64,000 nt of DNA from Arthrobacter citreus (GTDB lineage Bacteria; Bacillota; Bacilli; Bacillales; Bacillaceae_G). The DNA lies in NCBI GenBank assembly GCA_013200995.1, contig CP053688.1, forward strand, positions 62,001 through 126,000, in the 5' to 3' direction. The position numbers and the translations under genes are program-made. The notes under the pieces were generated by a model. It did not search any database, was not told the origin of the DNA, and saw only the letters and a program-made list of their open reading frames with translations. Positions 35,915 through 45,776 of this stretch are shown here, one piece after another. Positions within the stretch are counted from its first letter, which is position 1, and each line of letters begins with the position of its first letter.

Positions 35915-37375
35915 ATGAATACAGCGACTAGTGTAAAAACAATTAAAAACTTTATTGGTGGACAATGGGTAGATTCAAAATCAGTATCAAATGAACCGGT
36001 TTATAATCCTGCAACAAATGAAATCATTGCTAATGTGCCACTTTCAACACGTGCAGAGCTTGATCACGCAGTTGAAATTGCTAAAGAGGCATTTCAAACT
36101 TGGGGGAAAACACCAGTTCCGAAAAGAGCGCGTATTTTATTTAAGTACCAGCAATTACTAGTAGAACACTGGGAAGAATTAGCCCGTTTAATCACTTTAG
36201 AAAATGGAAAAAGCTTTGGCGAGGCACAAGGTGAAGTACAAAGGGGAATCGAATGTGTCGAATTTGCAGCAGGTGCGCCAAATTTAATGATGGGGAAACA
36301 ATTACCTGATATTGCAACGAATATTGAATCAGGTATGTATCGATATCCAATTGGAGTAATCGGTGGAATCACTCCATTCAATTTCCCAATGATGGTTCCA
36401 TGTTGGATGTTCCCTTTAGCGATTGCTTGTGGAAATTCTTTCGTCCTAAAACCGTCAGAACGCACACCATTACTTGCAAATCGTCTTGCTGAACTTTTTA
36501 AAGAAGCTGGACTACCAGATGGAGTATTAAATATTGTTCATGGAGCACACGATGTTGTAAATGGACTACTAGAACATCAAGATGTAAAAGCTATTTCATT
36601 TGTAGGATCGCAACCAGTTGCTGAATATGTATATAAAACAGCTGCATCAAACGGAAAACGAGTACAAGCTTTAGCAGGTGCTAAAAACCATTCAATTGTA
36701 ATGCCAGATGCTAATTTAGATATAGCTGTTAAAGAAATTACAAGTGCAGCATTTGGTTCAGCTGGTGAAAGATGTATGGCCGCATCTGTTGTAGTTGCAG
36801 TTGGTGAAGTAATTGACCCATTGCTTGAAAAACTACATAATTCTGCGAATGAAATTAAAATTGGAAACGGAATGGATGAAGGTGTCTTTCTTGGCCCAGT
36901 TATTCGAGAAGGCCATAAAGCCAGAACAATTCAGTATATCGAATCTGGTGAAAACGAAGGAGCCCATTTAGTACGTGATGGAAGAAAAGACGAAGCTACA
37001 GCAGAAGAAGGTTATTTTATTGGACCAACAATATTTGATCGCGTAACAACTGATATGAAAATTTGGAAAGAAGAAATCTTCGCACCAGTATTATCAATCG
37101 TAAGAGTAAATAGTTTAGAAGAAGCAATCGACTTAACGAACAAATCCGAATTCGCAAACGGCGCTTGCCTATTTACTCAAAACGGAAGTCATGTTCGCCT
37201 ATTCCGTGAAACAATCGATGCAGGTATGTTAGGTGTAAATCTAGGAGTACCTGCCCCAATGGCATTCTTCCCATTTTCAGGATATAAAAACTCATTTTAT
37301 GGTGATTTACATGCAAATGGATCGGATGGAGTTGAGTTTTATACTAGGAAGAAGATGCTGACTGCTCGTTGGTAG
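35915..37375 (+). CDS. iolA: Methylmalonate-semialdehyde dehydrogenase (acylating)
   Basis: ATG 35915 with GAAGGGAG is used; the in-frame extension to 35855 overlaps iolC. The 486-residue aldehyde dehydrogenase (family 487) has [17 protein letters not shown], the NAD-binding [10 protein letters not shown], and catalytic Cys in [11 protein letters not shown]. It oxidises malonate semialdehyde to acetyl-CoA and CO2 as the last step of the inositol pathway. Last gene of the unit, followed by a terminator. Confidence 0.93.
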   Translation: MNTATSVKTIKNFIGGQWVDSKSVSNEPVYNPATNEIIANVPLSTRAELDHAVEIAKEAFQTWGKTPVPKRARILFKYQQLLVEHWEELARLITLENGKSFGEAQGEVQRGIECVEFAAGAPNLMMGKQLPDIATNIESGMYRYPIGVIGGITPFNFPMMVPCWMFPLAIACGNSFVLKPSERTPLLANRLAELFKEAGLPDGVLNIVHGAHDVVNGLLEHQDVKAISFVGSQPVAEYVYKTAASNGKRVQALAGAKNHSIVMPDANLDIAVKEITSAAFGSAGERCMAASVVVAVGEVIDPLLEKLHNSANEIKIGNGMDEGVFLGPVIREGHKARTIQYIESGENEGAHLVRDGRKDEATAEEGYFIGPTIFDRVTTDMKIWKEEIFAPVLSIVRVNSLEEAIDLTNKSEFANGACLFTQNGSHVRLFRETIDAGMLGVNLGVPAPMAFFPFSGYKNSFYGDLHANGSDGVEFYTRKKMLTARW

Positions 37376-37447
37376 AATGATTAACATAGTTTAAATAATG
37401 GTGAAACTAACGTAATTAATCTTAAAATCAGCTTTATTTTAACAAAG

Positions 37448-37478
37448 AACCCGCTAGGAATTGAATTCCTTGCGGGTT
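37448..37478. terminator. Bidirectional terminator after iolA
   Basis: AACCCGC (37448-37454) pairs with GCGGGTT (37472-37478), and AGGAAT (37456-37461) with ATTCCT (37465-37470) inside it. Located between iolA and the convergent 44-codon gene, it can serve both. Confidence 0.8.
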
Positions 37479-37487
37479 ATCTTAATT

Positions 37488-37622
37488 TCACTTCTTACAA
37501 TCATAAGCAACCAAAGTAATATCCAACTCATCTTCCAAATTCTCAATCTTACTCTTAGCATCACTAGTTAAATCTGCAATATAAAAATCATTACTACTTA
37601 CTTCTTTATTCTCATTACTCAT
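37488..37622 (-). CDS. 44-residue acidic protein, hypothetical
   Basis: A short minus-strand ORF starts ATG 37622 behind AAAGGGGAT and ends TGA 37488. The product, MSNENKEVSS to AYDCKK, is acidic and probably helical (SDAKSKIENLEDELDITLVAYD). The good ribosome site, codon use and shared terminator support it as a real gene. From memory similar short proteins with a KIE.LE.EL...LVAY tail occur in Bacillus; function unknown. Confidence 0.6.
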   Translation of the reverse strand: MSNENKEVSSNDFYIADLTSDAKSKIENLEDELDITLVAYDCKK

Positions 37623-37820
37623 TTCAAAAATCCCCTTTACTAAAAATTTACCTTTTCATTATTCCCTATCGTAATAAAACTATCCTAACTCATTTATGGA
37701 CAAAGATATATTTCATTACTAAAAGCATTAAGATAGATAATTTACTTTTATATTTGATAAACTATTTATATTATTTAAATAATTTAATGGTAATAATAGG
37801 TTTATGGAGGATTTAAATTT

Positions 37821-38564
37821 ATGAACAAAGATACGGTATTTGCAATTGGAGATATTCATGGCAGCATTAATGAATTAGAAAAATTACTTAATGAATGGAA
37901 TCCAGATAATGAAAAGCTAGTATTACTTGGCGATTTAGTGGATCGTGGTGAGAATCCATATGAGGTAGTGTTAAAAGCGCAACAATTAGAAAAAGAATAT
38001 GGAGCGGTTGTGATTTTAGGAAATCATGAGCAAATGCTTTTGGACTGGCTTGAGCAACCAGAGTTAAAAGAAGCGTATTATTATGGACAGGGCGGCATTG
38101 AAACAATTCATTCATTTTTTAAATTTGAAATTACAAATAAAAGAGGTCCTATTGAAGTAGCACAATTAATGAAGGAACAATTTGAGTCTGAATTACAATT
38201 TATAAAAAACAGACCTTTATATTTTGAATGGGAAAATTATGTTTTCGTTCATGCTGGGGTAGATTTAAATCTTGCAGATTGGAAGGACACTACTGATAAA
38301 GAATTCTACTGGATTCGAGACGAATTCCATTACGGAAAAAATGAAACAGATAAAACATTTATATTTGGTCATACTCCGACACCTATACTACATAAAACAG
38401 AAGGGAAATTTGATATTTGGACTTCACCTTGTAAAACGAAGATTTGTATCGATGGCGCAGCTGCTTATGGTGGCTCATTGCATGGTATTAAGGTGAATAA
38501 AGATGAAATTGTCTCTACACATTCTATTTCTTCTAAGACGAAGTCAACAAAGTATGAAATTTAA
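37821..38564 (+). CDS. Metallophosphoesterase, serine/threonine-phosphatase-like (PrpE/ApaH group)
   Basis: A 247-residue cytoplasmic phosphatase with the full metallophosphoesterase signature: GDIHG (12-16), GDLVDRG (39-45), GNHE (70-73), then VHAG and FGHTP supplying the remaining metal ligands. Enzymes of this group hydrolyse phosphoproteins, Ap4A or other small phosphate esters; the compact size fits protein-phosphatase or ApaH-like members. ATG 37821 follows GGAGG. Monocistronic between two terminators. Confidence 0.88.
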   Translation: MNKDTVFAIGDIHGSINELEKLLNEWNPDNEKLVLLGDLVDRGENPYEVVLKAQQLEKEYGAVVILGNHEQMLLDWLEQPELKEAYYYGQGGIETIHSFFKFEITNKRGPIEVAQLMKEQFESELQFIKNRPLYFEWENYVFVHAGVDLNLADWKDTTDKEFYWIRDEFHYGKNETDKTFIFGHTPTPILHKTEGKFDIWTSPCKTKICIDGAAAYGGSLHGIKVNKDEIVSTHSISSKTKSTKYEI

Positions 38565-38576
38565 TTCAATCAATTT

Positions 38577-38607
38577 AGCACCGTCCTATATGGAACGGTG
38601 CTTTTTT
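38577..38607 (+). terminator. Terminator of the phosphatase gene
   Basis: AGCACCGT (38577-38584) pairs with ACGGTGCT (38595-38602), followed by six T. Confidence 0.92.
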
Positions 38608-38702
38608 CTAGTGAATGCATGATCAGTAATTAGTCATTTAAAATCATTATTTAAGTAATAGTTTGGCAAAGAAATCTCATAAAGTAATATGACTACTTTT
38701 AA

Positions 38703-40109
<1,407 letters not shown>

Positions 40110-40126
40110 GTATATTTGGTAATAAG

Positions 40127-40164
40127 AGCAATGTGAGTCTATAAACTCCCTTGCTTTTTTTTTT
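40127..40164 (+). terminator. Terminator of the GH1 gene
   Basis: AGCAA (40127-40131) pairs with TTGCT (40151-40155), extended by GAGT/ACTC with a mismatch, followed by ten T. Confidence 0.85.
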
Positions 40165-40310
40165 GTCCTGAAAGTGCATAATGTCCCGAGTAGAGTAAGA
40201 CAAAGATGCCCTTGTCGACGCGGAAAGGCAGTTTCTATGAAGGCATGAGTGAATAATTGCGTGAGCCTTCTACCCTGAATCGAGAGCAAGTGCTAGTTCT
40301 TACTCGATAT
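40165..40310. other. Compact structured segment without a gene (candidate ncRNA or mobile-element end)
   Basis: This 146-bp stretch is GC-richer than its surroundings and encodes nothing. An outer stem GAGTAAGA (40193-40200) with TCTTACTC (40298-40305) encloses two hairpins: TGCCCTT/AAAGGCA (40207-40213 with 40224-40230, one mismatch) and GAAGGC/GCCTTC (40239-40244 with 40265-40270). No terminator or promoter of its own is apparent. It could be a non-coding RNA or the leftover non-coding end of an IS110-type element, which encodes a structured RNA there. Both are inference. Confidence 0.4.
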
Positions 40311-40367
40311 TATTAGGTTATTTGGACTGAATATTATTAGGTCATAAACATTATTTCTCAATTTTTC

Positions 40368-40381
40368 AGAAAACGTTTGCA
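40368..40381. promoter_or_regulatory. cre-like site upstream of the galactonate operon
   Basis: AGAAAACGTTTGCA resembles the cre consensus (CGTTTGCA half is good) with a deviation at position 1 and G at position 12. It lies just upstream of the predicted -35 TTGACG at 40389. Confidence 0.5.
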
Positions 40382-40388
40382 AATTTTA

Positions 40389-40418
40389 TTGACGTTTTTT
40401 AAATACGTATGTTAGTAT
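40389..40418 (+). promoter_or_regulatory. Promoter of the iclR-dgo operon
   Basis: TTGACG (40389-40394), 18-base spacer, TAGTAT (40413-40418). The transcript would begin just before the two palindromes at 40431-40464. Confidence 0.55.
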
Positions 40419-40430
40419 TCCTTCATAAAA

Positions 40431-40464
40431 ATCATATATATGATTCTGTATCACATATGTGATA
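40431..40464. promoter_or_regulatory. Two tandem palindromes, predicted IclR operators
   Basis: ATCATATATATGAT (40431-40444) and TATCACATATGTGATA (40449-40464) are perfect palindromes sharing the ATCA...TGAT frame, with centres 19 bp apart. They lie between the promoter and the iclR start, where a repressor would block transcription. Confidence 0.6.
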
Positions 40465-40482
40465 TAGAGGAAGGAGTAATAT

Positions 40483-41232
40483 ATGTCGGTTAAATCGGCA
40501 GAACGAGTTCTTCAAATTTTTGAATTATTATCTCGTGAACCTGATGGGTTAACGGTTAAAGAGATAAGTGAAAGTCTATTATTTCCACAGAGCAGTACTT
40601 CAAATTTAGTGGCTACCCTTTCAGCTCAAGGGTACTTAAGATTAGACCCTTCAAAACGATATAAATTAGGAGCGAAGTTGATCCATATTGGAACGATGGC
40701 GATGGAGAATTTAGATATTTCCTTAGTTGCTAAGCCTTATCTTGAAAAGCTAATGCAAAATGTTCAAGAAACAGTATTTATGGCAACGTTATCAGAGGAA
40801 GAATTAGTTTATGTTTTAAAAATTGATAGTAAGCGATCAATTAGAACGACTGCTCAAACAGGTTTCCGTAAGCCACTTTATTGTACGGGATTAGGGAAAA
40901 CATTTTTAGCAAATATGTCAGAAAAGGATCGTTCCAGAATTTTGGATCAGATTCAATTAGTACCAATTACACCGAAAACGATTACCAACAGGGAAGAGCT
41001 TGAGAAAGAACTGTATCAGTATTCGTTAATCGGATACACGATTGATGATGAGGAAAATGAAGAAGGATTGTATTGTGTCGCTGCTCCTATTTTCGGTGCA
41101 GATCGTAAAATACATGCAGCTATTAGTGTAGCTGGACCAAAGGAAAGAATGTTAGCTCAACAGGGTGAGGTTGTTGAAAGAGTTCTTTGGACTTCTAGAA
41201 AAATTTCTGAAGGAATTGGATGCATTTCATAA
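40483..41232 (+). CDS. IclR-family transcriptional regulator (KdgR-like)
   Basis: 249 residues: an N-terminal winged helix (SVKSAERVLQIFELLSREPDG; LTVKEISESLLFPQSSTSNL) and a C-terminal IclR effector domain (about 75-245) with KPLYCTGLGKTFLA and YCVAAPIFG. As first gene of the D-galactonate operon it probably represses it through the palindromes at 40431 and 40449 and responds to a 2-keto-3-deoxy sugar acid. ATG 40483 follows GGAAGGAG. Confidence 0.9.
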   Translation: MSVKSAERVLQIFELLSREPDGLTVKEISESLLFPQSSTSNLVATLSAQGYLRLDPSKRYKLGAKLIHIGTMAMENLDISLVAKPYLEKLMQNVQETVFMATLSEEELVYVLKIDSKRSIRTTAQTGFRKPLYCTGLGKTFLANMSEKDRSRILDQIQLVPITPKTITNREELEKELYQYSLIGYTIDDEENEEGLYCVAAPIFGADRKIHAAISVAGPKERMLAQQGEVVERVLWTSRKISEGIGCIS

Positions 41233-41248
41233 GAAAAAAGGTGAAAAC

Positions 41249-42208
41249 ATGGACGTTATAAGCATAGGAGAAACGATGATTTTGTTTACTCCGAATTCAA
41301 TGGGAAAAATGCGTTATTCGAATCTGTTTACCTCTAAAATAGCGGGAGCAGAAACTAACACGTTGATTGGGCTTTCTAGATTAGGGCATGAAACTGGATG
41401 GATTAGCCAGTTAGGAAAAGATGAGTTTGGTGCGCAAATTTTGACCACAGTCAGAGGAGAAGGGGTAGATGTAAGTCAAGTGGCAATGGATGAACAATCA
41501 TCTACTGGTGTATTTTTCAAAGAAATTGTAAATGAGGATCATGTAAATATTTACTATTACCGAAACAACTCAGCAGCAAGTCAACTTACGCCTGCATTCA
41601 TCGATCAAGCGTATATTGCAAAGTCGAAGTATTTATATTTATCTGGCATTACACCTGCACTTAGCACTTCCTGTAAAGAAACGATTTTCCATGCGATTAG
41701 CGTTGCGAAGGAAAATGGTGTAAAAGTAGTGTTTGATCCAAATCTTCGTAGAAAGCTTTGGTCAGAAGATGAGGCTCGGGCAACACTATTAGCCATCGCA
41801 GGTCAATCTGATATTATTCTGCCTGGAATACTGGAGTGCGAGTTTCTATTTGGAACAAAGCAATGTGAACAAGTAGCAGCTTCCTTTCATTCACTAGGAG
41901 CCAAGACAGTTGTCATTAAACTAGGTGAGAAAGGTGCTTTTTATTCCGAAAATTCTAGTTCTGACCAAGGTTATGTGGATGGATTTAGCGTGAAAAATGT
42001 AGTCGATCCAGTTGGTGCAGGTGATGGGTTTGCAGCAGGCGTCATATCGGGTCTTCTTGACGGACAAGGCATCGGTGAAGCAGTGAAACGAGGCTGTGCG
42101 ATTGGGGCAATGGTTTGTACTGTTAATGGAGATATTGAAGGATTGCCTAATAGGGAAGAATTGTACCAATTTTTCAATATTACTTCAGGAGAAGAAGTAA
42201 ATCGATAG
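41249..42208 (+). CDS. kdgK: 2-dehydro-3-deoxygluconate/galactonate kinase (PfkB family)
   Basis: ATG 41249 behind AAAAGGTG is chosen over an upstream extension into iclR; 319 residues. PfkB signatures: GAETNTLIGLSRLGHETGWIS and DPVGAGDGFAAGVISGLLDG. It phosphorylates KDG or KDGal at O6. It takes the place of the unrelated DgoK used by enterobacteria for galactonate. Next to the aldolase and DgoD, it completes a DeLey-Doudoroff-type route. Confidence 0.85.
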   Translation: MDVISIGETMILFTPNSMGKMRYSNLFTSKIAGAETNTLIGLSRLGHETGWISQLGKDEFGAQILTTVRGEGVDVSQVAMDEQSSTGVFFKEIVNEDHVNIYYYRNNSAASQLTPAFIDQAYIAKSKYLYLSGITPALSTSCKETIFHAISVAKENGVKVVFDPNLRRKLWSEDEARATLLAIAGQSDIILPGILECEFLFGTKQCEQVAASFHSLGAKTVVIKLGEKGAFYSENSSSDQGYVDGFSVKNVVDPVGAGDGFAAGVISGLLDGQGIGEAVKRGCAIGAMVCTVNGDIEGLPNREELYQFFNITSGEEVNR

Positions 42209-42231
42209 ATTGGAAGAGGAGGTATCGGCAA

Positions 42232-42888
42232 ATGAGTACACTACAAAAAATACTAGATAATAAATTAATCGCGATTGTACGTGGCGCAAGACCAGAGGAT
42301 ACTTTGAGAATTGTACAATCTTTATATGAAGGTGGAATTCGAATCGTCGAGATTACGATGAATTCACCGAAAGCATTATCAGCAATTGAGATGGTTGCAG
42401 ATGAATTTGGAAAAGAAATGGCAGTTGGAGCAGGAACTGTTTTAGATCCTGAATCGGCTCGAAGCGCTCTACTTGCTGGTGCACAGTTCATTCTTTCTCC
42501 GACGTTAAATGTAGAAACAATCAAACTAACAAAACGATATGGAGCGATCAGTATTCCGGCTGCATTCACACCTACTGAGATTTTAAAAGCTTTTGAACTG
42601 GGTGGAGATATTATTAAAGTATTTCCTGCAACGGTGCTCGGACCTCAGTTTATCAAAGATATTCATGGTCCTTTGCCACAAATTCCATTACTACCTACAG
42701 GTGGAGTCGGTTTAAATAATATTAGGGACTATTTAACTGCAGGTGCTGCAGGTCTAGGAATTGGTAGTTCACTAGTGAATACAAAAGAAGCATTAACAGA
42801 TGAGTATTTTGTGAGATTAACAGAAAAAGCAAGACAATTTACTTTAGCAGCTAAAGCAACAATTGAGATAGGGGAGTGTTCACTTTGA
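42232..42888 (+). CDS. kdgA: KDPG/KDPGal aldolase
   Basis: A 218-residue Eda-type class I aldolase. The catalytic Glu is in VEITMNSP (near 41) and the Schiff-base Lys in [12 protein letters not shown] (near residue 130), with PTGGVGLNN forming the phosphate site. It splits 2-keto-3-deoxy-6-phospho sugar acid to pyruvate and glyceraldehyde-3-phosphate. RBS GAGGAGG. The stop overlaps the dgoD start by four bases. Confidence 0.88.
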   Translation: MSTLQKILDNKLIAIVRGARPEDTLRIVQSLYEGGIRIVEITMNSPKALSAIEMVADEFGKEMAVGAGTVLDPESARSALLAGAQFILSPTLNVETIKLTKRYGAISIPAAFTPTEILKAFELGGDIIKVFPATVLGPQFIKDIHGPLPQIPLLPTGGVGLNNIRDYLTAGAAGLGIGSSLVNTKEALTDEYFVRLTEKARQFTLAAKATIEIGECSL

Positions 42889-44033
42889 AAATAACAGGTT
42901 ATGAATTATTCCAAGTACCACCAAGATGGTTATTTTTAAAAATTGAGACAGATGAAGGCATTGTCGGTTGGGGAGAGCCTGTCATCGAAGGAAAAGCAGC
43001 AACTGTAAAAGCTGCCGTTGAAGAATTAATGACGTATTTAATTGGTAAAGATCCACTACGTATCGAAGATCATTGGAATGTAATGTACCGAGGTGGTTTC
43101 TACAGAGGTGGCCCAATATTAATGAGTGCAATTGCTGGTATTGACCAAGCTCTATGGGATATTAAAGGAAAATTCTTTAACGCACCAGTTTATCAGTTGC
43201 TTGGTGGAGCTTGTCGCGATTCAATTAAAGTGTACTCTTGGATTGGTGGAGATCGTCCTAGCGATACAGCAAAAGCTGCTCTAGACTGTGTAGAAAAAGG
43301 CTTCCAAGCTGTAAAAATGAACGGAACGGAAGAACTTCAATATATCGATTCTTACGATAAAGTAGATCGCGTGTTAGAAAATGTAGCAGCAGTTCGTGAA
43401 GCTGTCGGTAAAAATATTGGAATCGGAATTGATTTCCATGGACGTGTACATAAGCCAATGGCAAAAGTGCTTGCAAAAGCTTTAGAAGAATTTAGACCGA
43501 TGTTTATTGAGGAACCAGTTTTGCCTGAAAATAATGAAGCATTAAAAGAGATTGCAGCTCATACTTCTATTCCGATTGCAACTGGCGAGCGCATGTACTC
43601 AAGATGGGATTTTAAACCTTTATTAGCTGGTGGTTATGTTGATATCATTCAACCAGATTTATCACATGCAGGCGGCATAACAGAATGCAAGAAAATATTA
43701 AGTATGGCAGAAGCGTACGATGTGGCAGCTGCACCGCACTGTCCTCTAGGCCCAATTGCTTTAGCAGCTTGTTTACAAGTAGATGCAACTGCACATAACG
43801 CTTTTATTCAAGAACAAAGCTTAGGTATTCACTATAATCAAGGTAGCGATTTATTAGATTATCTTGTAGACCCATCTGTCTTCCATTACGAAAACGGTTA
43901 TGTTCAAATACCACAAGGTCCAGGACTTGGCATTGAGGTTAATGAAGAGCATGTACGTAAAATGGCAAAAGAAGGTCACCAATGGCAGAATCCAGTATGG
44001 CGTCATCGTGATGGCAGTGTAGCTGAGTGGTAA
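42885..44033 (+). CDS. dgoD: D-galactonate dehydratase
   Basis: TTG 42885 with AGGGGAG 8 bases upstream gives 382 residues, the same length as E. coli DgoD; the upstream GTG at 42876 overlaps that site. Enolase-superfamily protein that dehydrates D-galactonate to KDGal. It has [34 protein letters not shown], the metal ligands in [14 protein letters not shown] and GERMYSR, the catalytic His in [11 protein letters not shown] to [13 protein letters not shown], and the ending [11 protein letters not shown]. The resemblance to enterobacterial DgoD as I remember it is high over the full length. Confidence 0.92.
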   Translation: MKITGYELFQVPPRWLFLKIETDEGIVGWGEPVIEGKAATVKAAVEELMTYLIGKDPLRIEDHWNVMYRGGFYRGGPILMSAIAGIDQALWDIKGKFFNAPVYQLLGGACRDSIKVYSWIGGDRPSDTAKAALDCVEKGFQAVKMNGTEELQYIDSYDKVDRVLENVAAVREAVGKNIGIGIDFHGRVHKPMAKVLAKALEEFRPMFIEEPVLPENNEALKEIAAHTSIPIATGERMYSRWDFKPLLAGGYVDIIQPDLSHAGGITECKKILSMAEAYDVAAAPHCPLGPIALAACLQVDATAHNAFIQEQSLGIHYNQGSDLLDYLVDPSVFHYENGYVQIPQGPGLGIEVNEEHVRKMAKEGHQWQNPVWRHRDGSVAEW

Positions 44034-44039
44034 AACATA

Positions 44040-44061
44040 GGGGTGGTATTTTAGCCACCCC
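44040..44061 (+). terminator. Hairpin between dgoD and the MFS gene
   Basis: GGGGTGG (44040-44046) pairs with CCACCCC (44055-44061). The following U run is broken (ATATAATCTTC), so it more likely reduces than ends transcription, or stabilises the upstream mRNA. Confidence 0.55.
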
Positions 44062-44130
44062 ATATAATCTTCTTTTTCTTAATATTCAGATTTTAATATT
44101 ATAAATTTCCTTGAAAGGAATTGAGAAAAA

Positions 44131-45456
44131 ATGAAAAACAAAGCGACAAAAGTTCGTTATAGCATTGTTTTTATGTTGTTTATTACCGTAATTGTGAACT
44201 ACATGGATCGTAGTAATATATCAGTTGCAGCTCCGTTTATCACGAAAGAACTAGGTATTAATACAGTTGATATGGGATTAATATTCTCGGCTTTCGGTTG
44301 GACGTATTGTGCTTTACAAATTCCTGGTGGTTTGCTTTTAGACAAGCTTGGTAACCGAAATACTCACACACTTGGAATTGCAGGTTTCTCTTTAATGACC
44401 TTATTACAAGGTTTTGCAAGCGGATTCACAGGTTTAATGTTTTTGCGTGTAGGTTTAGGTGCATTTGAAGCTCCTGCCTTTCCAACTAACAGTAAAGTAG
44501 CAGCAACTTGGTTTCCAGAAAATGAAAGAGCGAGAGCTGTATCAATTTACACTTCTGGACAATTTATTGGATTAGCCTTTTTAACGCCAACGCTTATCTT
44601 CTTAGAACATACATTTGGTTGGAGAGGATTATTCATTATTGCTGGTATCATCGGATTAGTTTGGTCTGTATTATGGTATTTTTTATACCGTGATCCAAAC
44701 AAGAGTAAAAGGGTAAATCAGGCAGAGCTTGATTACATTAGCCAAGGTGATGGATTCGATTCGAAAAACGCAGAAAAGCAAGTAAAATCAAAGCTTACTA
44801 AGAAAGACTTAGGGATTGTATTATCAAGCAGAAAATTATGGGGCATCTATATTGGTCAATTTGCAGTCAGCTCAACATTATGGTTTTTCTTAACTTGGTT
44901 CCCAACTTATTTAGTAGAATACCGAGGTTTAACTTTTATTAAAACTGGTTTTTATGCATCCCTACCATTTATAGCAGCATTCATCGGAGTATTATCTTCT
45001 GGATTTCTTTCAGATTTCCTAGTTAAAAGAGGAGTATCTAAAGATAAAGCTCGTAAAACACCAATCATTACAGGGTTATTATTAGCAACCGCTATTATTG
45101 GAGCAAACTATGTTAATAGTCCAGGATTAATTGTATTATTCATGTCCATCGCATTTTTTGGAAATGGTTTTGCTTCGATCACTTGGGTATTTGTTTCATT
45201 ACTTGCACCAAAACGTCTAATCGGTATTGCCGGCGGGGTATTTAACTTTATCGGAGGAACTGCATCAATCATCATTCCAATCGTGATTGGTTTCCTAGTG
45301 AAAGACGGTAACTTTGCACCAGCACTTACATTTATTGCATGTATCACATTATTAGGAGCATTATCTTATATCTTCCTAGTAGGAAAAGTTGAACGTGTTA
45401 CTGATAAAGAAGATACAAGTGTAAAGCTGGATAGTAAATTTAAGAAAACGATTTAA
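44131..45456 (+). CDS. MFS transporter, DgoT-like (anion:cation symporter family)
   Basis: 441 residues with twelve membrane helices. The MFS signature region (VNYMDRSNISVAAPFI at residues 20-36, IPGGLLLDKLGNR between helices 2 and 3) matches the ACS family that imports hexonates and hexuronates by proton symport (DgoT, GudP, ExuT). As last gene of the dgoD operon it probably brings in D-galactonate. ATG 44131 follows GAAAGGAATTGAG. A terminator follows. Confidence 0.85.
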   Translation: MKNKATKVRYSIVFMLFITVIVNYMDRSNISVAAPFITKELGINTVDMGLIFSAFGWTYCALQIPGGLLLDKLGNRNTHTLGIAGFSLMTLLQGFASGFTGLMFLRVGLGAFEAPAFPTNSKVAATWFPENERARAVSIYTSGQFIGLAFLTPTLIFLEHTFGWRGLFIIAGIIGLVWSVLWYFLYRDPNKSKRVNQAELDYISQGDGFDSKNAEKQVKSKLTKKDLGIVLSSRKLWGIYIGQFAVSSTLWFFLTWFPTYLVEYRGLTFIKTGFYASLPFIAAFIGVLSSGFLSDFLVKRGVSKDKARKTPIITGLLLATAIIGANYVNSPGLIVLFMSIAFFGNGFASITWVFVSLLAPKRLIGIAGGVFNFIGGTASIIIPIVIGFLVKDGNFAPALTFIACITLLGALSYIFLVGKVERVTDKEDTSVKLDSKFKKTI

Positions 45457-45501
45457 GTAAATTTTTTTATATGTAGTAGAAGTTTATGAATATGGATTAG
45501 T

Positions 45502-45530
45502 AAAACTCATTCAAAGATGGATGAGTTTTT
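45502..45530 (+). terminator. Terminator of the galactonate operon
   Basis: AAAACTCAT (45502-45510) pairs with ATGAGTTTT (45521-45529) across a 10-base loop, ending in a T run. Confidence 0.8.
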
Positions 45531-45625
45531 TACTTTTGGAACTTTTTATTTGTTTAGTTTGATGAATAGGAATACTTCTGTGAAAAAATATAATCAATTA
45601 ATTCTAAAAATTTTAAAATTAGTTA

Positions 45626-45654
45626 TTGACGTTTTTAAGAATCATTATTATGAT
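45626..45654 (+). promoter_or_regulatory. Promoter of the ARH cluster
   Basis: TTGACG (45626-45631), 17-base spacer, TATGAT (45649-45654): a good sigma-A promoter. The first operator starts 6 bases downstream, over the transcription start. Confidence 0.7.
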
Positions 45655-45659
45655 TATCT

Positions 45660-45677
45660 TATGTAACCGGTTACATA
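45660..45677. promoter_or_regulatory. LacI-type operator O1 of the ARH cluster
   Basis: TATGTAACCGGTTACATA is a perfect 18-bp palindrome with the central CG typical of LacI-family operators. It covers the predicted transcription start of the cluster. The LacI protein encoded at 57151, at the far end of the same cluster, is the likely ligand. Confidence 0.75.
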
Positions 45678-45726
45678 TAAACTTTGTAAAAATGCTCCTA
45701 AAAGTTCGCTTTTTTTTTACAGAGTA

Positions 45727-45740
45727 TGTAACCGGTTACA
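45727..45740. promoter_or_regulatory. LacI-type operator O2 of the ARH cluster
   Basis: TGTAACCGGTTACA repeats the core of O1 exactly, in a GTATG...CATAC setting. The centres of O1 and O2 are 65 bp apart (about six helical turns), a spacing suited to a repression loop or to a roadblock. Confidence 0.75.
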
Positions 45741-45776
45741 CATACATAAAAATCGACAATGATAGAAGGTATAGAA

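Noticed and set aside
45660..45740. The two palindromes as cre sites
   Set aside because: TGTAACCGGTTACA lacks the cre pattern of A/T around the CG (GNTNWCA); identity of the two copies favours a dedicated LacI protein.
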